Assembly (NCBI RefSeq): GCF_001403795.1
Contig: NZ_CXSU01000012.1
Location: 936,477 to 999,154 of the forward strand
Length of the DNA: 62,678 bases
Direction: 5' to 3'
Source: Jannaschia donghaensis
GTDB lineage: Bacteria; Pseudomonadota; Alphaproteobacteria; Rhodobacterales; Rhodobacteraceae
The position numbers and the translations under genes were made by a program. Below the pieces are notes generated by a model. The model saw only the letters and a program-made list of their open reading frames with translations, was not told where the DNA came from and did not search any database. Below are positions 45,315 through 54,063 of the stretch, piece by piece (the first letter of the stretch is position 1; each line of letters begins with the position of its first letter).

Positions 45315-45887
45315 ATGACCAAACCGACCGAAATCGTCGAAGGATTGGAAGAGGCGGTCGAAGGGGATGACAAAGTCACCGTCGGCGAAGTCAACGAGGA
45401 GTTGGGCAATCGCGGGATCGGCGCGCTTCTGATGGTGCCCGCGTCGCTCGAACTGACGCCGGTCGGCGGGATCCCCGGTGTCCCAACCCTTCTAGCCGTG
45501 ATCGTCGCGCTGGTCGCGGCACAGATCCTCTTTGGTCGCGATCGCATCTGGCTGCCGGATGTCCTGTCGCGTCGCAGCATCGAACAGGACAAGTTCACCA
45601 CCGCCGTCGGCAAGTTGCGCCCGGCCGCCCGTTGGGCGGACGACCATCTGGGCCGGCATATTCCGCTTCTGGTCGACCCGCCGGCACCGCGCATCGTGTC
45701 GGTCGCGATTCTTCTGCTTTGCGCCACGGTGCCGGGGCTGGAATTGGTGCCCTTCGCCTCGTCGATCCCGATGGGCACGATCGTGCTTTTCGGACTGGCG
45801 CTCGTGACGCGGGACGGTCGGGTGATGGCGCTGGCCTGGGCGGCCTTCGCCGCTGCCTGCTTGGGTGTCTGGGCGCTCTGGCCCTAG
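45315..45887 (+). CDS. ExoD-family exopolysaccharide synthesis protein
   Basis: A 190-residue membrane protein with ExoD features: an N-terminal helical cytosolic part (VTVGEVNEELGNRGIGALLM) and hydrophobic segments (GVPTLLAVIVALVAAQILF; IVSVAILLLCATVPGLELVP; WAAFAAACLGVWAL). ExoD affects exopolysaccharide production and stress tolerance in rhizobia; its molecular role is unclear. It is inserted, on the opposite strand, between the two halves of the LacI regulon. A GGAGA ribosome-binding site precedes it. Confidence 0.85.
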   Translation: MTKPTEIVEGLEEAVEGDDKVTVGEVNEELGNRGIGALLMVPASLELTPVGGIPGVPTLLAVIVALVAAQILFGRDRIWLPDVLSRRSIEQDKFTTAVGKLRPAARWADDHLGRHIPLLVDPPAPRIVSVAILLLCATVPGLELVPFASSIPMGTIVLFGLALVTRDGRVMALAWAAFAAACLGVWALWP

Positions 45888-45888
45888 G

Positions 45889-47214
45889 TCACTCCGCCGC
45901 GTCGCGGTACGGTGCCCCTTCGCCGTAGGGCACATTAATGCCGCCGTAACGCCGGACACGTACATTGCACTGCTCGGCGTGGCCCACGAACCCTTCCAGC
46001 ATGCAAAGCCGCGAGCCGTATTCCCCGATCAGCGTCGCCGCCTCGTCCGTCGTGATCTTCTGATAGCTGTGGGTCTTGAGGAACTTACCCACCCAAAGCC
46101 CGCCGGTATAGCGCCCGGCCTTCCTCGTGGGCAGGGTGTGGTTGGTGCCGATCACCTTGTCGCCGTTGGCCACATTGGTGCGCGGCCCCAGGAACAATGC
46201 GCCGTAGCTGTGCATATGCTCCAGATACCAATCGTCACGGTCGGTCATCACCTGCACATGCTCGGACGCGATGTGGTTGGCCTGCGCCAGCATTTCGTCG
46301 TGGCCGTCGCACAGGATGATCTCGCCGTAATCCTCCCAGGATTTGCGGGCCGTGTCGGCAGTGGGCAGAATGGTCAGGATACGCTCGATCTCGGCCGTGG
46401 TATCGTCGGCCAGCTTGCGCGACGTGGTCAGCAGGACAGCCGGGGAATTATATCCATGCTCGGCCTGGCCCAGCAGATCGGTGGCCACCAATTCCCCGTC
46501 GACGGTATCGTCGGCGATGACCATCGTCTCCGTCGGACCGGCGAAGAGGTCGATCCCGACCCGTCCGTAAAGTTGCCGCTTGGCCTCTGCCACATAAGCG
46601 TTTCCGGGGCCGACCAGCATATCGACCGGCGTGATGGTCTGGGTGCCGATGGCCATGGCACCGACGGCCTGTATCCCGCCCATGACATAGATTTCATGCG
46701 CCCCGCCCAAGTGCATCGCGGCGATGACGGCGGCATTGGGCCGGCCTTTGAATGGTGGGGTGCAGGCGATGATGCGCGGCACGCCCGCAACGGACGCGGT
46801 GGCGACCGACATATGCGCGCTGGCGACCATCGGAAACTTGCCGCCGGGGACATAGCAGCCGACCGATTGGACCGGGATATTCTTGTGGCCCAGGATGACG
46901 CCGGGCATCGTCTCCACCTCGATATCCAGCATCGAGTCGCGCTGTGCCTGGGCGAAATTGCGGACCTGCTCCTGCGCGAACTTGATGTCCGCCAACTCCC
47001 TGTCGGACAGCTCCGCGACCAGGGCGTCGATCTGCGATTGGGTCAGGCGGAAGCTGTCGGGCGTGTAGCCATCGAATTTCTCCGACAGGTCGCGAACGGC
47101 CGCATCGCCCCGTTCCTCGATGTCGCGCAGGATCGCCTCGACCGAGGTGCGGACCTTGGCGTCGTCTTCGGCGCGCTCGGTCTCGGATTTCGCTGTTTTC
47201 AGATGCTTGGCCAT
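45889..47214 (-). CDS. HisD-family dehydrogenase, HpsN-like (not biosynthetic HisD)
   Basis: A 441-residue zinc- and NAD-dependent four-electron alcohol dehydrogenase of the histidinol dehydrogenase family. Catalytic residues are kept: zinc ligands Gln250, His253 (GQAEHG), Asp352 and His412 (EGFVGHAEQ), and the acid-base pair Glu318-His319 (ASEHVQVM). By general resemblance it is closer to the sulfopropanediol dehydrogenase HpsN of roseobacters than to biosynthetic HisD, so it likely oxidises a small diol or hydroxy compound to an acid. It lies apart from any his genes, and a LacI-type operator shared with the SDR operon is 68 bp upstream. The exact substrate is unproven. Confidence 0.85.
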   Translation of the reverse strand: MAKHLKTAKSETERAEDDAKVRTSVEAILRDIEERGDAAVRDLSEKFDGYTPDSFRLTQSQIDALVAELSDRELADIKFAQEQVRNFAQAQRDSMLDIEVETMPGVILGHKNIPVQSVGCYVPGGKFPMVASAHMSVATASVAGVPRIIACTPPFKGRPNAAVIAAMHLGGAHEIYVMGGIQAVGAMAIGTQTITPVDMLVGPGNAYVAEAKRQLYGRVGIDLFAGPTETMVIADDTVDGELVATDLLGQAEHGYNSPAVLLTTSRKLADDTTAEIERILTILPTADTARKSWEDYGEIILCDGHDEMLAQANHIASEHVQVMTDRDDWYLEHMHSYGALFLGPRTNVANGDKVIGTNHTLPTRKAGRYTGGLWVGKFLKTHSYQKITTDEAATLIGEYGSRLCMLEGFVGHAEQCNVRVRRYGGINVPYGEGAPYRDAAE

Positions 47215-47281
47215 GTCTGCCTCCGGATCCTGACGATTGGGTCTGCGGCGGGGCCGCCGGTTCGGATCAATAGAGCCGCGT

Positions 47282-47297
47282 TTGCATACGTTTGCAA
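47282..47297. promoter_or_regulatory. LacI-type operator copy 2 (TTGCATACGTTTGCAA)
   Basis: Inverted repeat TTGCA-N6-TGCAA, 68 bp upstream of the HisD-like start, overlapping a possible -35 (TTGCAA read on the minus strand, with TCTATT 17 bp on). It agrees with the operator at 45212-45227 in 13 of 16 positions. Confidence 0.75.
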
Positions 47298-47305
47298 GAA
47301 CGGCG

Positions 47306-48298
47306 TCAGAGGGTGCGCAGCCAATCGGCCATCGCCTGGATCGCGGCGGCTGTGCCCGCCGGGCTGAGGATGTCGCCGGCGATGACGTGGAAATAGGGAT
47401 CGTCCCCTTCCGGTACCTTCACCTCGACGATCGTGGCCTCCCCACCCCAGGTTTCCGCCACCGCCCGCGTCGCCGATGCGTCCACGACGCGGTCCTGCGG
47501 GGAATACCAGAAAAGCGCAGGAACATCGGGTCGCGCAAAGTCCAACGCGGCGGCGTGGTCGATGGTGGCCTGCATCGGCAGAAGCGCGATGGTCGGGTAC
47601 CGCGTCGTCCAATGCCGCGCGTGGCGCGCGTTGACGGCTTCGAAGCTGCGGCTTTCGCCCGCCACCAAGGGGGCCCAGTACCGGGCCGCGGGCAGCGACA
47701 GCAATTTGGCCGCCGGGTTGGCCACGCGAAAATTCGGCGAGATGAAGATCAGCCCCGCCACGTCCGTCATCAGGTCCGCAAGGTCAGGATCGGCGGCCAG
47801 GATCGCGGCCAACGTCCCGCCGGTGGAGGTCCCGATGACGACGACGCAGTCGCCCAGCTTCAACGCCACCGCCATCGCTTCGGCCATGTCCTCGATCCAG
47901 TCGCCCGCCGTCGCCGTCGCCATGGCGGCCCCGTCCCGGCCGTGGCCCGTCAGCCGGGTGTAGAAGACATTCGCCCCCAGATCCGCGCCCAGCCGATCGA
48001 CCAAGGGGCGTGTTTCCCAAAGGGTTGCCGAAAAGCCGTGAACATAGACGAGGACCAGATCGGTGCGCGTGCCCGGCGCCCCGGCCCAGACGACGCGCTT
48101 GGCGGCTTCGGGCGCGACATCCGGAACCTGACTTTCGCGGTCGGCCAGCCAACCGTCGATGTCGTCCGGTACAGCCGATGCATCGAAGGAAACATCGGTG
48201 TCCACCGGCTCGTAGGGTCCGAAAGTCCATAGCGCGGCCCCAACGACCACGACGATGCCAAACAGCCAGCCGAGACCCCTGAAAACTCTGCGCATCAC
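47306..48298 (-). CDS. membrane-anchored alpha/beta hydrolase
   Basis: A 330-residue protein with an N-terminal membrane anchor ([19 protein letters not shown]) followed by an alpha/beta hydrolase domain (from about 80: [19 protein letters not shown]). It has the nucleophile elbow GTSTGGTL, an acid in SPQDRVVD and a His in PYFHVIAG. It looks like a lysophospholipase or monoacylglycerol-lipase-type esterase facing the periplasm. It ends 8 bp before the operator of the HisD-like gene and is probably a separate unit upstream. Confidence 0.8.
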   Translation of the reverse strand: MMRRVFRGLGWLFGIVVVVGAALWTFGPYEPVDTDVSFDASAVPDDIDGWLADRESQVPDVAPEAAKRVVWAGAPGTRTDLVLVYVHGFSATLWETRPLVDRLGADLGANVFYTRLTGHGRDGAAMATATAGDWIEDMAEAMAVALKLGDCVVVIGTSTGGTLAAILAADPDLADLMTDVAGLIFISPNFRVANPAAKLLSLPAARYWAPLVAGESRSFEAVNARHARHWTTRYPTIALLPMQATIDHAAALDFARPDVPALFWYSPQDRVVDASATRAVAETWGGEATIVEVKVPEGDDPYFHVIAGDILSPAGTAAAIQAMADWLRTL

Positions 48299-48343
48299 AT
48301 CCTCCCCAACGAACGCGATGAAGGACCCGAGTGGCGGATCAGG

Positions 48344-49087
48344 TCAAGGTTTCACGCGTTTGAGCACCTCGACGACACTGCGTCGGATAAGGGCAAGATC
48401 GTCCTTTTCCGAAAACCGATGATCCGCGCCGCGGACGAGTGTCAGGCGAATGTCGTCGCACGCCACGTGGTTCAGCAGACGCAGGGCGGTCGTGGTCGTG
48501 ACCGACGCATCCTCGGTCCCCTGCACCATGCGGACGGGAAACGGCAGGGGCAGCGGCGCACGCAGGACCAGACGATCGCGCCCTTCCTCGATCAGGCGCC
48601 GCGTGATGACATAAGGCTCGCCATAGTCGGACGGCACCGCCGTTTGCCCCTGCTCCATCACTTCGGTCCGCCGGTCGTCGGTGAAATCGGTCCAGAACCC
48701 ATCCTCGGTGAAGTCGGGCGCCGCAGCGATCGTGACAAGGCCCGCGACGCGGTCGGGATGGTCCCGCGCGATCAGCAGCGCGATCCAGCCGCCCATGGAC
48801 GACCCGATCAGAACCTGCGGCCCGGTCGTCGCGGCGGCGATCACCGCCATTGCGTCCTCGAACCAGTCGCCGATGCAGCCATCGGTGAAATCACCGCCCG
48901 ATTTGCCATGTCCCGAATAATCCAGGCGCAGAAAGGCGCGGCCCTGCTTGATGGCCCAGCGTTCCAGCTCCAGCGCCTTGGTTCCTTCCATGTCGGATTT
49001 GAACCCGCCCAGAAAGACGAGGCCCGGTCCCTGTCCCGGCGTGACGTGATAGGCCAGATCGTTGCCTGCGCGCGTGATGGTGTCCAT
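48344..49087 (-). CDS. alpha/beta hydrolase, ABHD10-like
   Basis: A 247-residue cytoplasmic hydrolase with the elbow GSSMGGWIALL, an acid in VQGTEDASVT and a His in RGADHRFSEKDD. It resembles the ABHD10/palmitoyl-thioesterase-like bacterial group (FLGGFKSDMEGTKALELE near the start). Substrate unknown. It is divergent from the ArsR-SRPBCC gene, and the two ArsR operators at 49140-49187 are 53-100 bp upstream of its start, so it may be controlled by that regulator. Confidence 0.8.
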   Translation of the reverse strand: MDTITRAGNDLAYHVTPGQGPGLVFLGGFKSDMEGTKALELERWAIKQGRAFLRLDYSGHGKSGGDFTDGCIGDWFEDAMAVIAAATTGPQVLIGSSMGGWIALLIARDHPDRVAGLVTIAAAPDFTEDGFWTDFTDDRRTEVMEQGQTAVPSDYGEPYVITRRLIEEGRDRLVLRAPLPLPFPVRMVQGTEDASVTTTTALRLLNHVACDDIRLTLVRGADHRFSEKDDLALIRRSVVEVLKRVKP

Positions 49088-49139
49088 ATGCCCCCCTTGG
49101 TCCGCCCTGCCCTAGCGACAAGTGCAAAGGGACGCAAAT

Positions 49140-49187
49140 AGGTGACCATCTGGTTACCTACCTTGACAGGTGACTTTATGGTCACCT
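49140..49187. promoter_or_regulatory. two inverted-repeat operators over the ArsR-SRPBCC promoter
   Basis: Site 1 (49140-49159) has arms AGGTGACC/GGTTACCT (one mismatch) around ATCT. Site 2 (49168-49187) has perfect 7 bp arms AGGTGAC/GTCACCT. The centres are 28 bp apart. A perfect -35 TTGACA (49163-49168) lies between the sites, and site 2 fills the -35 to -10 interval, with TAACGT as a plausible -10. Binding would directly block transcription of the gene at 49199. Confidence 0.8.
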
Positions 49188-49198
49188 AACGTTGATCC

Positions 49199-49957
49199 AT
49201 GGATTCGGTCTTCAAGGCCCTTGCCGACCCTCATCGGCGCGATCTGCTGGACGCCCTGCGTCGGCAAGATGGACAGTCGCTGTCTGAGCTTCAGGCGGCC
49301 CTGCCCCTGTCGCGGTTCGGTGTGGCCAAGCATCTGGGGGTTCTGGAGGATGCCGGGCTGGTGACACGGGTGAAACGTGGGCGGTTCACGGACCACTACC
49401 TGAACGCCGTCCCCCTGACCGAGGCGCTGGCACGCTGGATCGAACCCTATGCTGTGGCCCCCGCTGTCCTGGGGGTCCTGGACCTCAAGGCTCGATTGGA
49501 GGGCACGAAGATGACCGATACGAAACCCGATTATGTCCTGCGGACCTATATCCGCTGCACGCAGGATGCGCTGTGGGAGGCGTTGACCGATGCGGATGCG
49601 GCCGCAAACTATCATCCGTTCACGCCAACGGCCGTCCGCGACGGCGATACGATCGTCTACAAGCTGCCCGATGGGGCAGACATGCTGATCTGTCGGGAAA
49701 TGGCGAAGACCCCGAAAACCCGGATCGAAAGCGAATTCGTACCGAAATGGGCCCCGGACATCCCCGTGTCCCGCTTCGTCTGGACGATCGACCCGCAGGG
49801 CGATGCCTGTCGGCTGACGCTGGAACACTATGACATCCCGCCGGGCGGCGAAGGGTATGCCGAAGGGTGGGAACGCCTGACCGCGGGCCTCAAGACCTGG
49901 TTGGAGACGGGAACACCGACGCGCATCACCGCACCGCAGCCGGAGGAGGCACGATGA
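49199..49957 (+). CDS. ArsR-family regulator fused to an SRPBCC (AHSA1) domain
   Basis: A 252-residue fusion: residues 1-85 are an ArsR winged helix (KALADPHRRDLLDAL, LSRFGVAKHLGVLEDAGLV) and residues 110-245 an AHSA1-type START-like domain (TYIRCTQDALWEALTDADAA). The SRPBCC part could be the ligand sensor, replacing the metal sites of classical ArsR; no metal-binding cysteine pair is seen. Two operators cover its promoter. It is followed by a MAPEG gene in a 4 bp ATGA overlap, and divergent from an ABHD10-like hydrolase. Confidence 0.85.
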   Translation: MDSVFKALADPHRRDLLDALRRQDGQSLSELQAALPLSRFGVAKHLGVLEDAGLVTRVKRGRFTDHYLNAVPLTEALARWIEPYAVAPAVLGVLDLKARLEGTKMTDTKPDYVLRTYIRCTQDALWEALTDADAAANYHPFTPTAVRDGDTIVYKLPDGADMLICREMAKTPKTRIESEFVPKWAPDIPVSRFVWTIDPQGDACRLTLEHYDIPPGGEGYAEGWERLTAGLKTWLETGTPTRITAPQPEEAR

Positions 49958-50370
49958 CCCCCGAGCTGGGGTGGATGGCATGGACCGCCATTCTGGCCGG
50001 GTCGCTTTGGATTCCATATATCGTGGGGATCAACACCGCCGCCGATGGCACGTTGCCCGACGGGGCGGACCCGTTTCGGCGCCCCCAAGATCCTAACTTG
50101 CAACGGCCCTGGGTGGCCCGCGCGTTTCGGGCCCACCTGAACCTGTTGGAGCAGTTTCTGCCGATGCTTGCGCTGGTGCTGATTGCGGATGCCGCCGGGA
50201 TCAAGTCGCCGGTGACGGTCTGGGCTACGGGTTTGTTTTTCGGATTGCGATTGATCCATGCGGTCGGAATGATCACCGGCACGGCCCGGATGCCGCTGCG
50301 CCCGCTGGTGTTCACGACAGGCTGGCTTTGCATCATGGCGGTGGGTGCGACCATCGTGACATCGGTATGA
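49954..50370 (+). CDS. MAPEG-family membrane protein
   Basis: A 138-residue protein with four membrane helices and the MAPEG pattern in its second segment (RAFRAHLNLLEQFLPMLALV). MAPEG proteins include glutathione transferases and leukotriene synthases; bacterial members are mostly uncharacterised. It is translationally coupled to the ArsR-SRPBCC gene, so it is its likely regulated partner. The start at 49954 follows a GGAGGA ribosome-binding site. Confidence 0.83.
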   Translation: MTPELGWMAWTAILAGSLWIPYIVGINTAADGTLPDGADPFRRPQDPNLQRPWVARAFRAHLNLLEQFLPMLALVLIADAAGIKSPVTVWATGLFFGLRLIHAVGMITGTARMPLRPLVFTTGWLCIMAVGATIVTSV

Positions 50371-50423
50371 ATGAAACCGTCGTGCGGTCGGGGCGTTGGG
50401 AGCTGACTCAAAGGAGACATCCC

Positions 50424-50693
50424 ATGTCAAACGACCGCACGCCGAAATCCGATCCGCCGCACAGCGACCGCGACGCGCCCGTGCAGCCCATCCCCGAGCG
50501 TCCGCATCCGTCGGGCGACCCCAAGAGTGACAACTACGCCCCGGTCGACGTGGAGCCGAAGCCCGAGGGTGGCAAGACGAAGTACGACAAGCCGACCGAC
50601 GGGGCGGATGATTTCGCCATCGACGAGCAGCGGGACAAGCGGATCCGGGGCAACGAGGCACCCAAGGATGTGGCCGACCCGCCGAAGCCCTAG
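50424..50693 (+). CDS. small hydrophilic protein of unknown function
   Basis: An 89-residue protein, very rich in Asp, Pro, Lys and Glu ([19 protein letters not shown]), with no predicted membrane segment and probably disordered. It has an AAAGGAGA ribosome-binding site and coding-like composition, so the call as a gene is reasonable. Its stop overlaps that of rlmE by 4 bp (CTAG). No function assigned. Confidence 0.65.
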   Translation: MSNDRTPKSDPPHSDRDAPVQPIPERPHPSGDPKSDNYAPVDVEPKPEGGKTKYDKPTDGADDFAIDEQRDKRIRGNEAPKDVADPPKP

Positions 50694-51436
50694 ACCCCGG
50701 GTGCCGCCCTGCCCTTGAACCCCTGGGCCACCACGAACTTCTCGGAGCTGTCGGAGCGGCTGGCCCCCGGCTTGAAGTTGGCGACCTTGGCGAAGTTGTT
50801 CTTGAGCTGCTTTTGCAGGTCGCCCTCCGCCCCGCCAGCAAGGACCTTGGCGACGAAGGTTCCACCAGGGGCCAGGATGTCGAAGGCCAGATGGGCCGCC
50901 GCTTCGCACAGCATCATGATCCGCAGGTGATCGGTCTGCTTGTGACCCGAACTTGCCGCGGCCATGTCGGACATCACGACATCCGCTTCGCCGTCCAGCC
51001 AGGTCTTGATGGCGTCGTCGGCCCCTTCGGACAGAAAGTCGAGAACGTGGATCTCCGACCCCGGGATCGGCTCCACGTCCTGCAGGTCGATGCCGATGAT
51101 GCGCCCGACTTTCTTTTTCGGGTTCTCGCCCAGCGAGTTGATGCGCGGCACGGCAACCTGGATCCAGCCCCCGGGCGCACAGCCCAGATCGACAACCCGG
51201 GCACCGGGCGTCAGGAAGTGATACTTGTCGTCCAGATCCATGATCTTGAAGGCCGCGCGTCCGCGATAACCTTCGGCCTTGGCGCGCGCAACGTACGGAT
51301 CGTTGAGCTGACGTTCCAGCCACAGCTTGGACGACATCGTGCGCCCCCGCGCCGTCTTCACCTTCACGGTGAGATCGCGGTAGCCGCGTCCCGACGCATT
51401 GCCGGACCCCAGACCTTTGACGGGTTTCTTGACCAT
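50690..51436 (-). CDS. rlmE: 23S rRNA (uridine-2'-O)-methyltransferase RlmE
   Basis: The 248-residue FtsJ/RrmJ methyltransferase 2'-O-methylates U2552 of 23S rRNA. SAM-binding motif [15 protein letters not shown], catalytic Lys and Asp in [10 protein letters not shown] and [13 protein letters not shown], and the Lys in [10 protein letters not shown] are visible. A basic N-terminal extension (about 30 residues) precedes the domain, typical of alphaproteobacteria. It is convergent with the small hydrophilic protein and follows ppx/gppA. Confidence 0.93.
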   Translation of the reverse strand: MVKKPVKGLGSGNASGRGYRDLTVKVKTARGRTMSSKLWLERQLNDPYVARAKAEGYRGRAAFKIMDLDDKYHFLTPGARVVDLGCAPGGWIQVAVPRINSLGENPKKKVGRIIGIDLQDVEPIPGSEIHVLDFLSEGADDAIKTWLDGEADVVMSDMAAASSGHKQTDHLRIMMLCEAAAHLAFDILAPGGTFVAKVLAGGAEGDLQKQLKNNFAKVANFKPGASRSDSSEKFVVAQGFKGRAAPGV

Positions 51437-51477
51437 ATATTTGCCTTACGCCCCTTCGGACCGGATCGGAAGGCCCG

Positions 51478-52644
51478 CTAGAACGGGCCGTCGTCCAGCA
51501 CACCATCCGCCGACATCTGCGCATAAAGCAGACCTTCCCGCAGGCCCCGGTCTGCGACCGACAGTCGGTCCGTCGGCCAGACCCGCAAAAGCGCCTGAAG
51601 AATCGCAGCCCCCGACATGATGAGCGCGTGGCGATCCCGCCCGATCCGCGGATCGTTGCGCCGACCGTCCGGCCCCTGCGCCAGATACCCCCGGATCACC
51701 CGGTCGATCTGCTGTGTCGTCATGCGCAGGCCGTCGACCTTGTTGCGATCGTAGCGGCGCAGGTTCAGGTGGGTGGCCGCCACGGTCGTGACCGTGCCTG
51801 ACGTGCCGACGATCTGAAAACCGGGGTCTGCGTCGCCCTCGGCATCGGCGTAGGGGCTGAATTCCGCAAGGCATTCCTCGAAATGCCAGGACATCAGCGC
51901 AAAGCGGGCCGCATCATCCGTCACATCGCGGAACTGGTCCTTGAGGGTGGCGACGCCCAGCGGAATGCTGATCCAGTCAACCACCTTGGCGCGGGGGAAC
52001 GGATCTTCGGCGGCCCCCTTGAACCCGGCGTGCAGGCGCATGATGGCGCGGGCGCGGTCGTGGCGGGGCACGCGGGTCAGATCGATCCAGACCAGCTCGG
52101 TCGATCCGCCGCCGATATCGACGACCAGAAGTTGTTCGGTCTTGGCCGACACCAGCGGCGCGCAGGACACGACGGCCAGCCGCGCCTCCTCCTCGGGCTG
52201 GATGATCTCCAACGGCAATTCAGTCTCGCGGTGGACGAGGTCGATGAACTCGGTCGCGTTGCTGGCGCGGCGGCAGGCTTCGGTCGCGACAAGGCGCATC
52301 CGGCGCACGTCATGCGTTTCCAGTTTGCGGCGGCAGATCTTGAGCGCCCCGATGGTGCGGGCCATGGACGACCGCGAAAGCCGCCCCGACTGCTCTAACC
52401 CGTTGCCCAGTTGGACGGACTTGGAAAAGCTGTCGACGACGTGCAACTGCGAGCCCTTGGGCTGTGCGATCAGCATCCGGCACGAATTCGTCCCCAGATC
52501 CAGCGCCGCATAAAGCTCCGCCGGGTCGGGTCGATTGTCAGCCACGCGTGCGTGGGGTGTCGGCCGTATCACGGGGGTTGGTCCGGCGATGCGCGTTGCA
52601 CCGGCGTCGGACCTCGGCCCCCCGGCCGGGTCTTCCGGTGGCAT
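51478..52644 (-). CDS. Ppx/GppA phosphatase family protein
   Basis: A 388-residue protein of the exopolyphosphatase/guanosine pentaphosphatase family, with the ASKHA phosphate-1 motif ALDLGTNSCRMLI, the connect/phosphate-2 segment VVDIGGGSTELVW and the adenosine-like motif GTSGTVTTVAA. It could degrade polyphosphate or pppGpp; the sequence alone does not decide. The ATG at 52644 is chosen as the most reasonable; in-frame ATGs upstream to 52830 encode a disordered extension without family match. It precedes rlmE on the same strand. Confidence 0.87.
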   Translation of the reverse strand: MPPEDPAGGPRSDAGATRIAGPTPVIRPTPHARVADNRPDPAELYAALDLGTNSCRMLIAQPKGSQLHVVDSFSKSVQLGNGLEQSGRLSRSSMARTIGALKICRRKLETHDVRRMRLVATEACRRASNATEFIDLVHRETELPLEIIQPEEEARLAVVSCAPLVSAKTEQLLVVDIGGGSTELVWIDLTRVPRHDRARAIMRLHAGFKGAAEDPFPRAKVVDWISIPLGVATLKDQFRDVTDDAARFALMSWHFEECLAEFSPYADAEGDADPGFQIVGTSGTVTTVAATHLNLRRYDRNKVDGLRMTTQQIDRVIRGYLAQGPDGRRNDPRIGRDRHALIMSGAAILQALLRVWPTDRLSVADRGLREGLLYAQMSADGVLDDGPF

Positions 52645-52746
52645 CGCCGCCTCCGCATTCAGGGTTGGTCTCACGCTACAAGTCGGGGGGCCTTCGCACA
52701 AGCCGCGTTCATGTCCGTGTTGAAGGATTCGATGCTTTGCCCCCCT

Positions 52747-52814
52747 CGTGTCGGGTGACACGGACGGGTATCCCCGACGTGTGTCGCCATCGGAAGGTGC
52801 CGTGTCGCCATCGG
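52747..52814. promoter_or_regulatory. hairpin and 13 bp direct repeats upstream of the one-carbon cluster
   Basis: CGTGTC-GGGT-GACACG forms a 6 bp hairpin (52747-52762). Downstream the sequence GTGTCGCCATCGG occurs twice (52781-52793 and 52802-52814), exactly 21 bp apart, i.e. two helical turns. A site for a regulator binding on one face of the helix would look like this. No known riboswitch is recognisable. Confidence 0.45.
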
Positions 52815-52870
52815 GCCGTTTGCCCGACAAGGCCGCCCCTATATCTTGGGGGCAATGAGGGAGGGTCCCG

Positions 52871-53167
52871 ATGGGTCAGATCACGGTCGTCTATTGGCGG
52901 GACATCCCCGCCCAGGTTATCGCGGGCAAGGGTCGCCGCGCCGCGAAGGTGCAGTTGTCGGAACGGTTCGAGCAGGCCATCGACCGCGCCGCCATGCGCT
53001 CGGGCGCGTCGGAGACCGACGCCTATCTGGCCGATTGGCGCAAGGTCCCCGAAGAAATGGAGGGCGAGGATGCAGACAACGCCGCCGCCCGCGCCGCCGC
53101 ATTGGAAGATGCCTGGACGCCGGACCGTCTGAAGGCCGTCGCCCTGGCCGGAGGGCACGAGGCATGA
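52871..53167 (+). CDS. small 'virulence factor'-family protein, first gene of the one-carbon cluster
   Basis: A 98-residue protein (MGQITVVYWRDIPAQVIAGK, then a helical body with QLSERFEQAIDRAAMRSG). It matches the alphaproteobacterial family named 'virulence factor' (PF13769) from memory; the name says nothing reliable about its job. It regularly sits with methyltetrahydrofolate and corrinoid methyltransferase genes. It overlaps the MTHFR gene by 4 bp. Confidence 0.7.
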   Translation: MGQITVVYWRDIPAQVIAGKGRRAAKVQLSERFEQAIDRAAMRSGASETDAYLADWRKVPEEMEGEDADNAAARAAALEDAWTPDRLKAVALAGGHEA

Positions 53168-54063
53168 GCATTCTGGGATTCCGCAAGACCGAGGCCCCCG
53201 CCCCGAAGAACGACGATCTGGCCGCATTCCTGCAAGGCGCGTCGATCGAGGTGATGCCGCGCACGGCCGAAAAGGTGGACGACTTCGCCGCGATCCTGCC
53301 GCGCGGCACACGCGTTTACGTCGCCCATATCGAAGGCACGCCGATCGAAGAGATGGTGGCCACCGCCGCGCGCCTGCGCCGCGACGGCATGGAGCCGATG
53401 CCCCATTTCCCCGCGCGCCTCATCGCGGATCGAACCACGCTGAACGATTGGATCGCGCGTTATCGCAATGACGCGGACGTCGATCAGGCGTTGATCCTGG
53501 CCGGGGGCGTGGCCGCACCGCACGGCGACTACGCCACCTCGATGCAGCTGCTGGAAAGCGGAGCCTTCGACGGGTTCAAGCGCCTACATGTCGCGGGTCA
53601 CCCCGAAGGCAACCGCGACATCGACATGGACGGGAGCATGAAGAACGTCTCGGATGCCCTTGCCTGGAAACAGAAGTTTTCAGAGCGTACCGATGCGGAC
53701 ATGGCCATCGCCACGCAGTTCTGCTTCGACGCGGGGCCGGTCATCGACTGGGCCAATGGCATCAAGGCGGCGGGGATCGACCTGCCCGTCCACATCGGCA
53801 TCGCCGGGCCGGCCAAGCTGCAGACACTCATCAAGTTCGCCATCGCCTGTGGCGTCGGACCGTCGCTGAAGGTGCTGCAGAAACGGGCGATGGATGTCAC
53901 CAAATTGCTGCTGCCCTACGAGCCGACGGAGGTTCTGACGGCGCTGGCGGCGCACAAGGCCGCGCACCCGGATTTCAACATCGAAGCCGTCCATATCTTC
54001 CCACTGGGCGGGATCAAGACATCGGCCACTTGGCTGGCGACCCACGCAAAGGATGAAGAATGA
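53164..54063 (+). CDS. methylenetetrahydrofolate reductase family protein
   Basis: A 299-residue TIM-barrel MTHFR that interconverts methylene- and methyl-tetrahydrofolate. Compared with E. coli MetF the sequence is divergent, as in the C1-cluster group; recognisable are VYVAHIEGTPIEEMVATAAR, PMPHFPARLI, ILAGGVAAPHG and the HVAGHPEGNRDIDMDG segment. It overlaps the next gene by 4 bp (ATGA). Together with the downstream methyltransferase it could move methyl groups from a methylated substrate into the folate pool. Confidence 0.87.
   Translation: MSILGFRKTEAPAPKNDDLAAFLQGASIEVMPRTAEKVDDFAAILPRGTRVYVAHIEGTPIEEMVATAARLRRDGMEPMPHFPARLIADRTTLNDWIARYRNDADVDQALILAGGVAAPHGDYATSMQLLESGAFDGFKRLHVAGHPEGNRDIDMDGSMKNVSDALAWKQKFSERTDADMAIATQFCFDAGPVIDWANGIKAAGIDLPVHIGIAGPAKLQTLIKFAIACGVGPSLKVLQKRAMDVTKLLLPYEPTEVLTALAAHKAAHPDFNIEAVHIFPLGGIKTSATWLATHAKDEE

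Noticed and set aside
45889-47214. Calling this gene biosynthetic hisD
   Set aside because: No other his genes are near, and it has its own LacI-type operator and an overall resemblance to HpsN-type dehydrogenases; a catabolic role is more likely.
52645-52830. N-terminal extension of the Ppx/GppA protein to 52830
   Set aside because: The extra residues are Pro/Gly/Arg-rich without family match, and the frame would run through the hairpin and repeat region upstream of the one-carbon operon.
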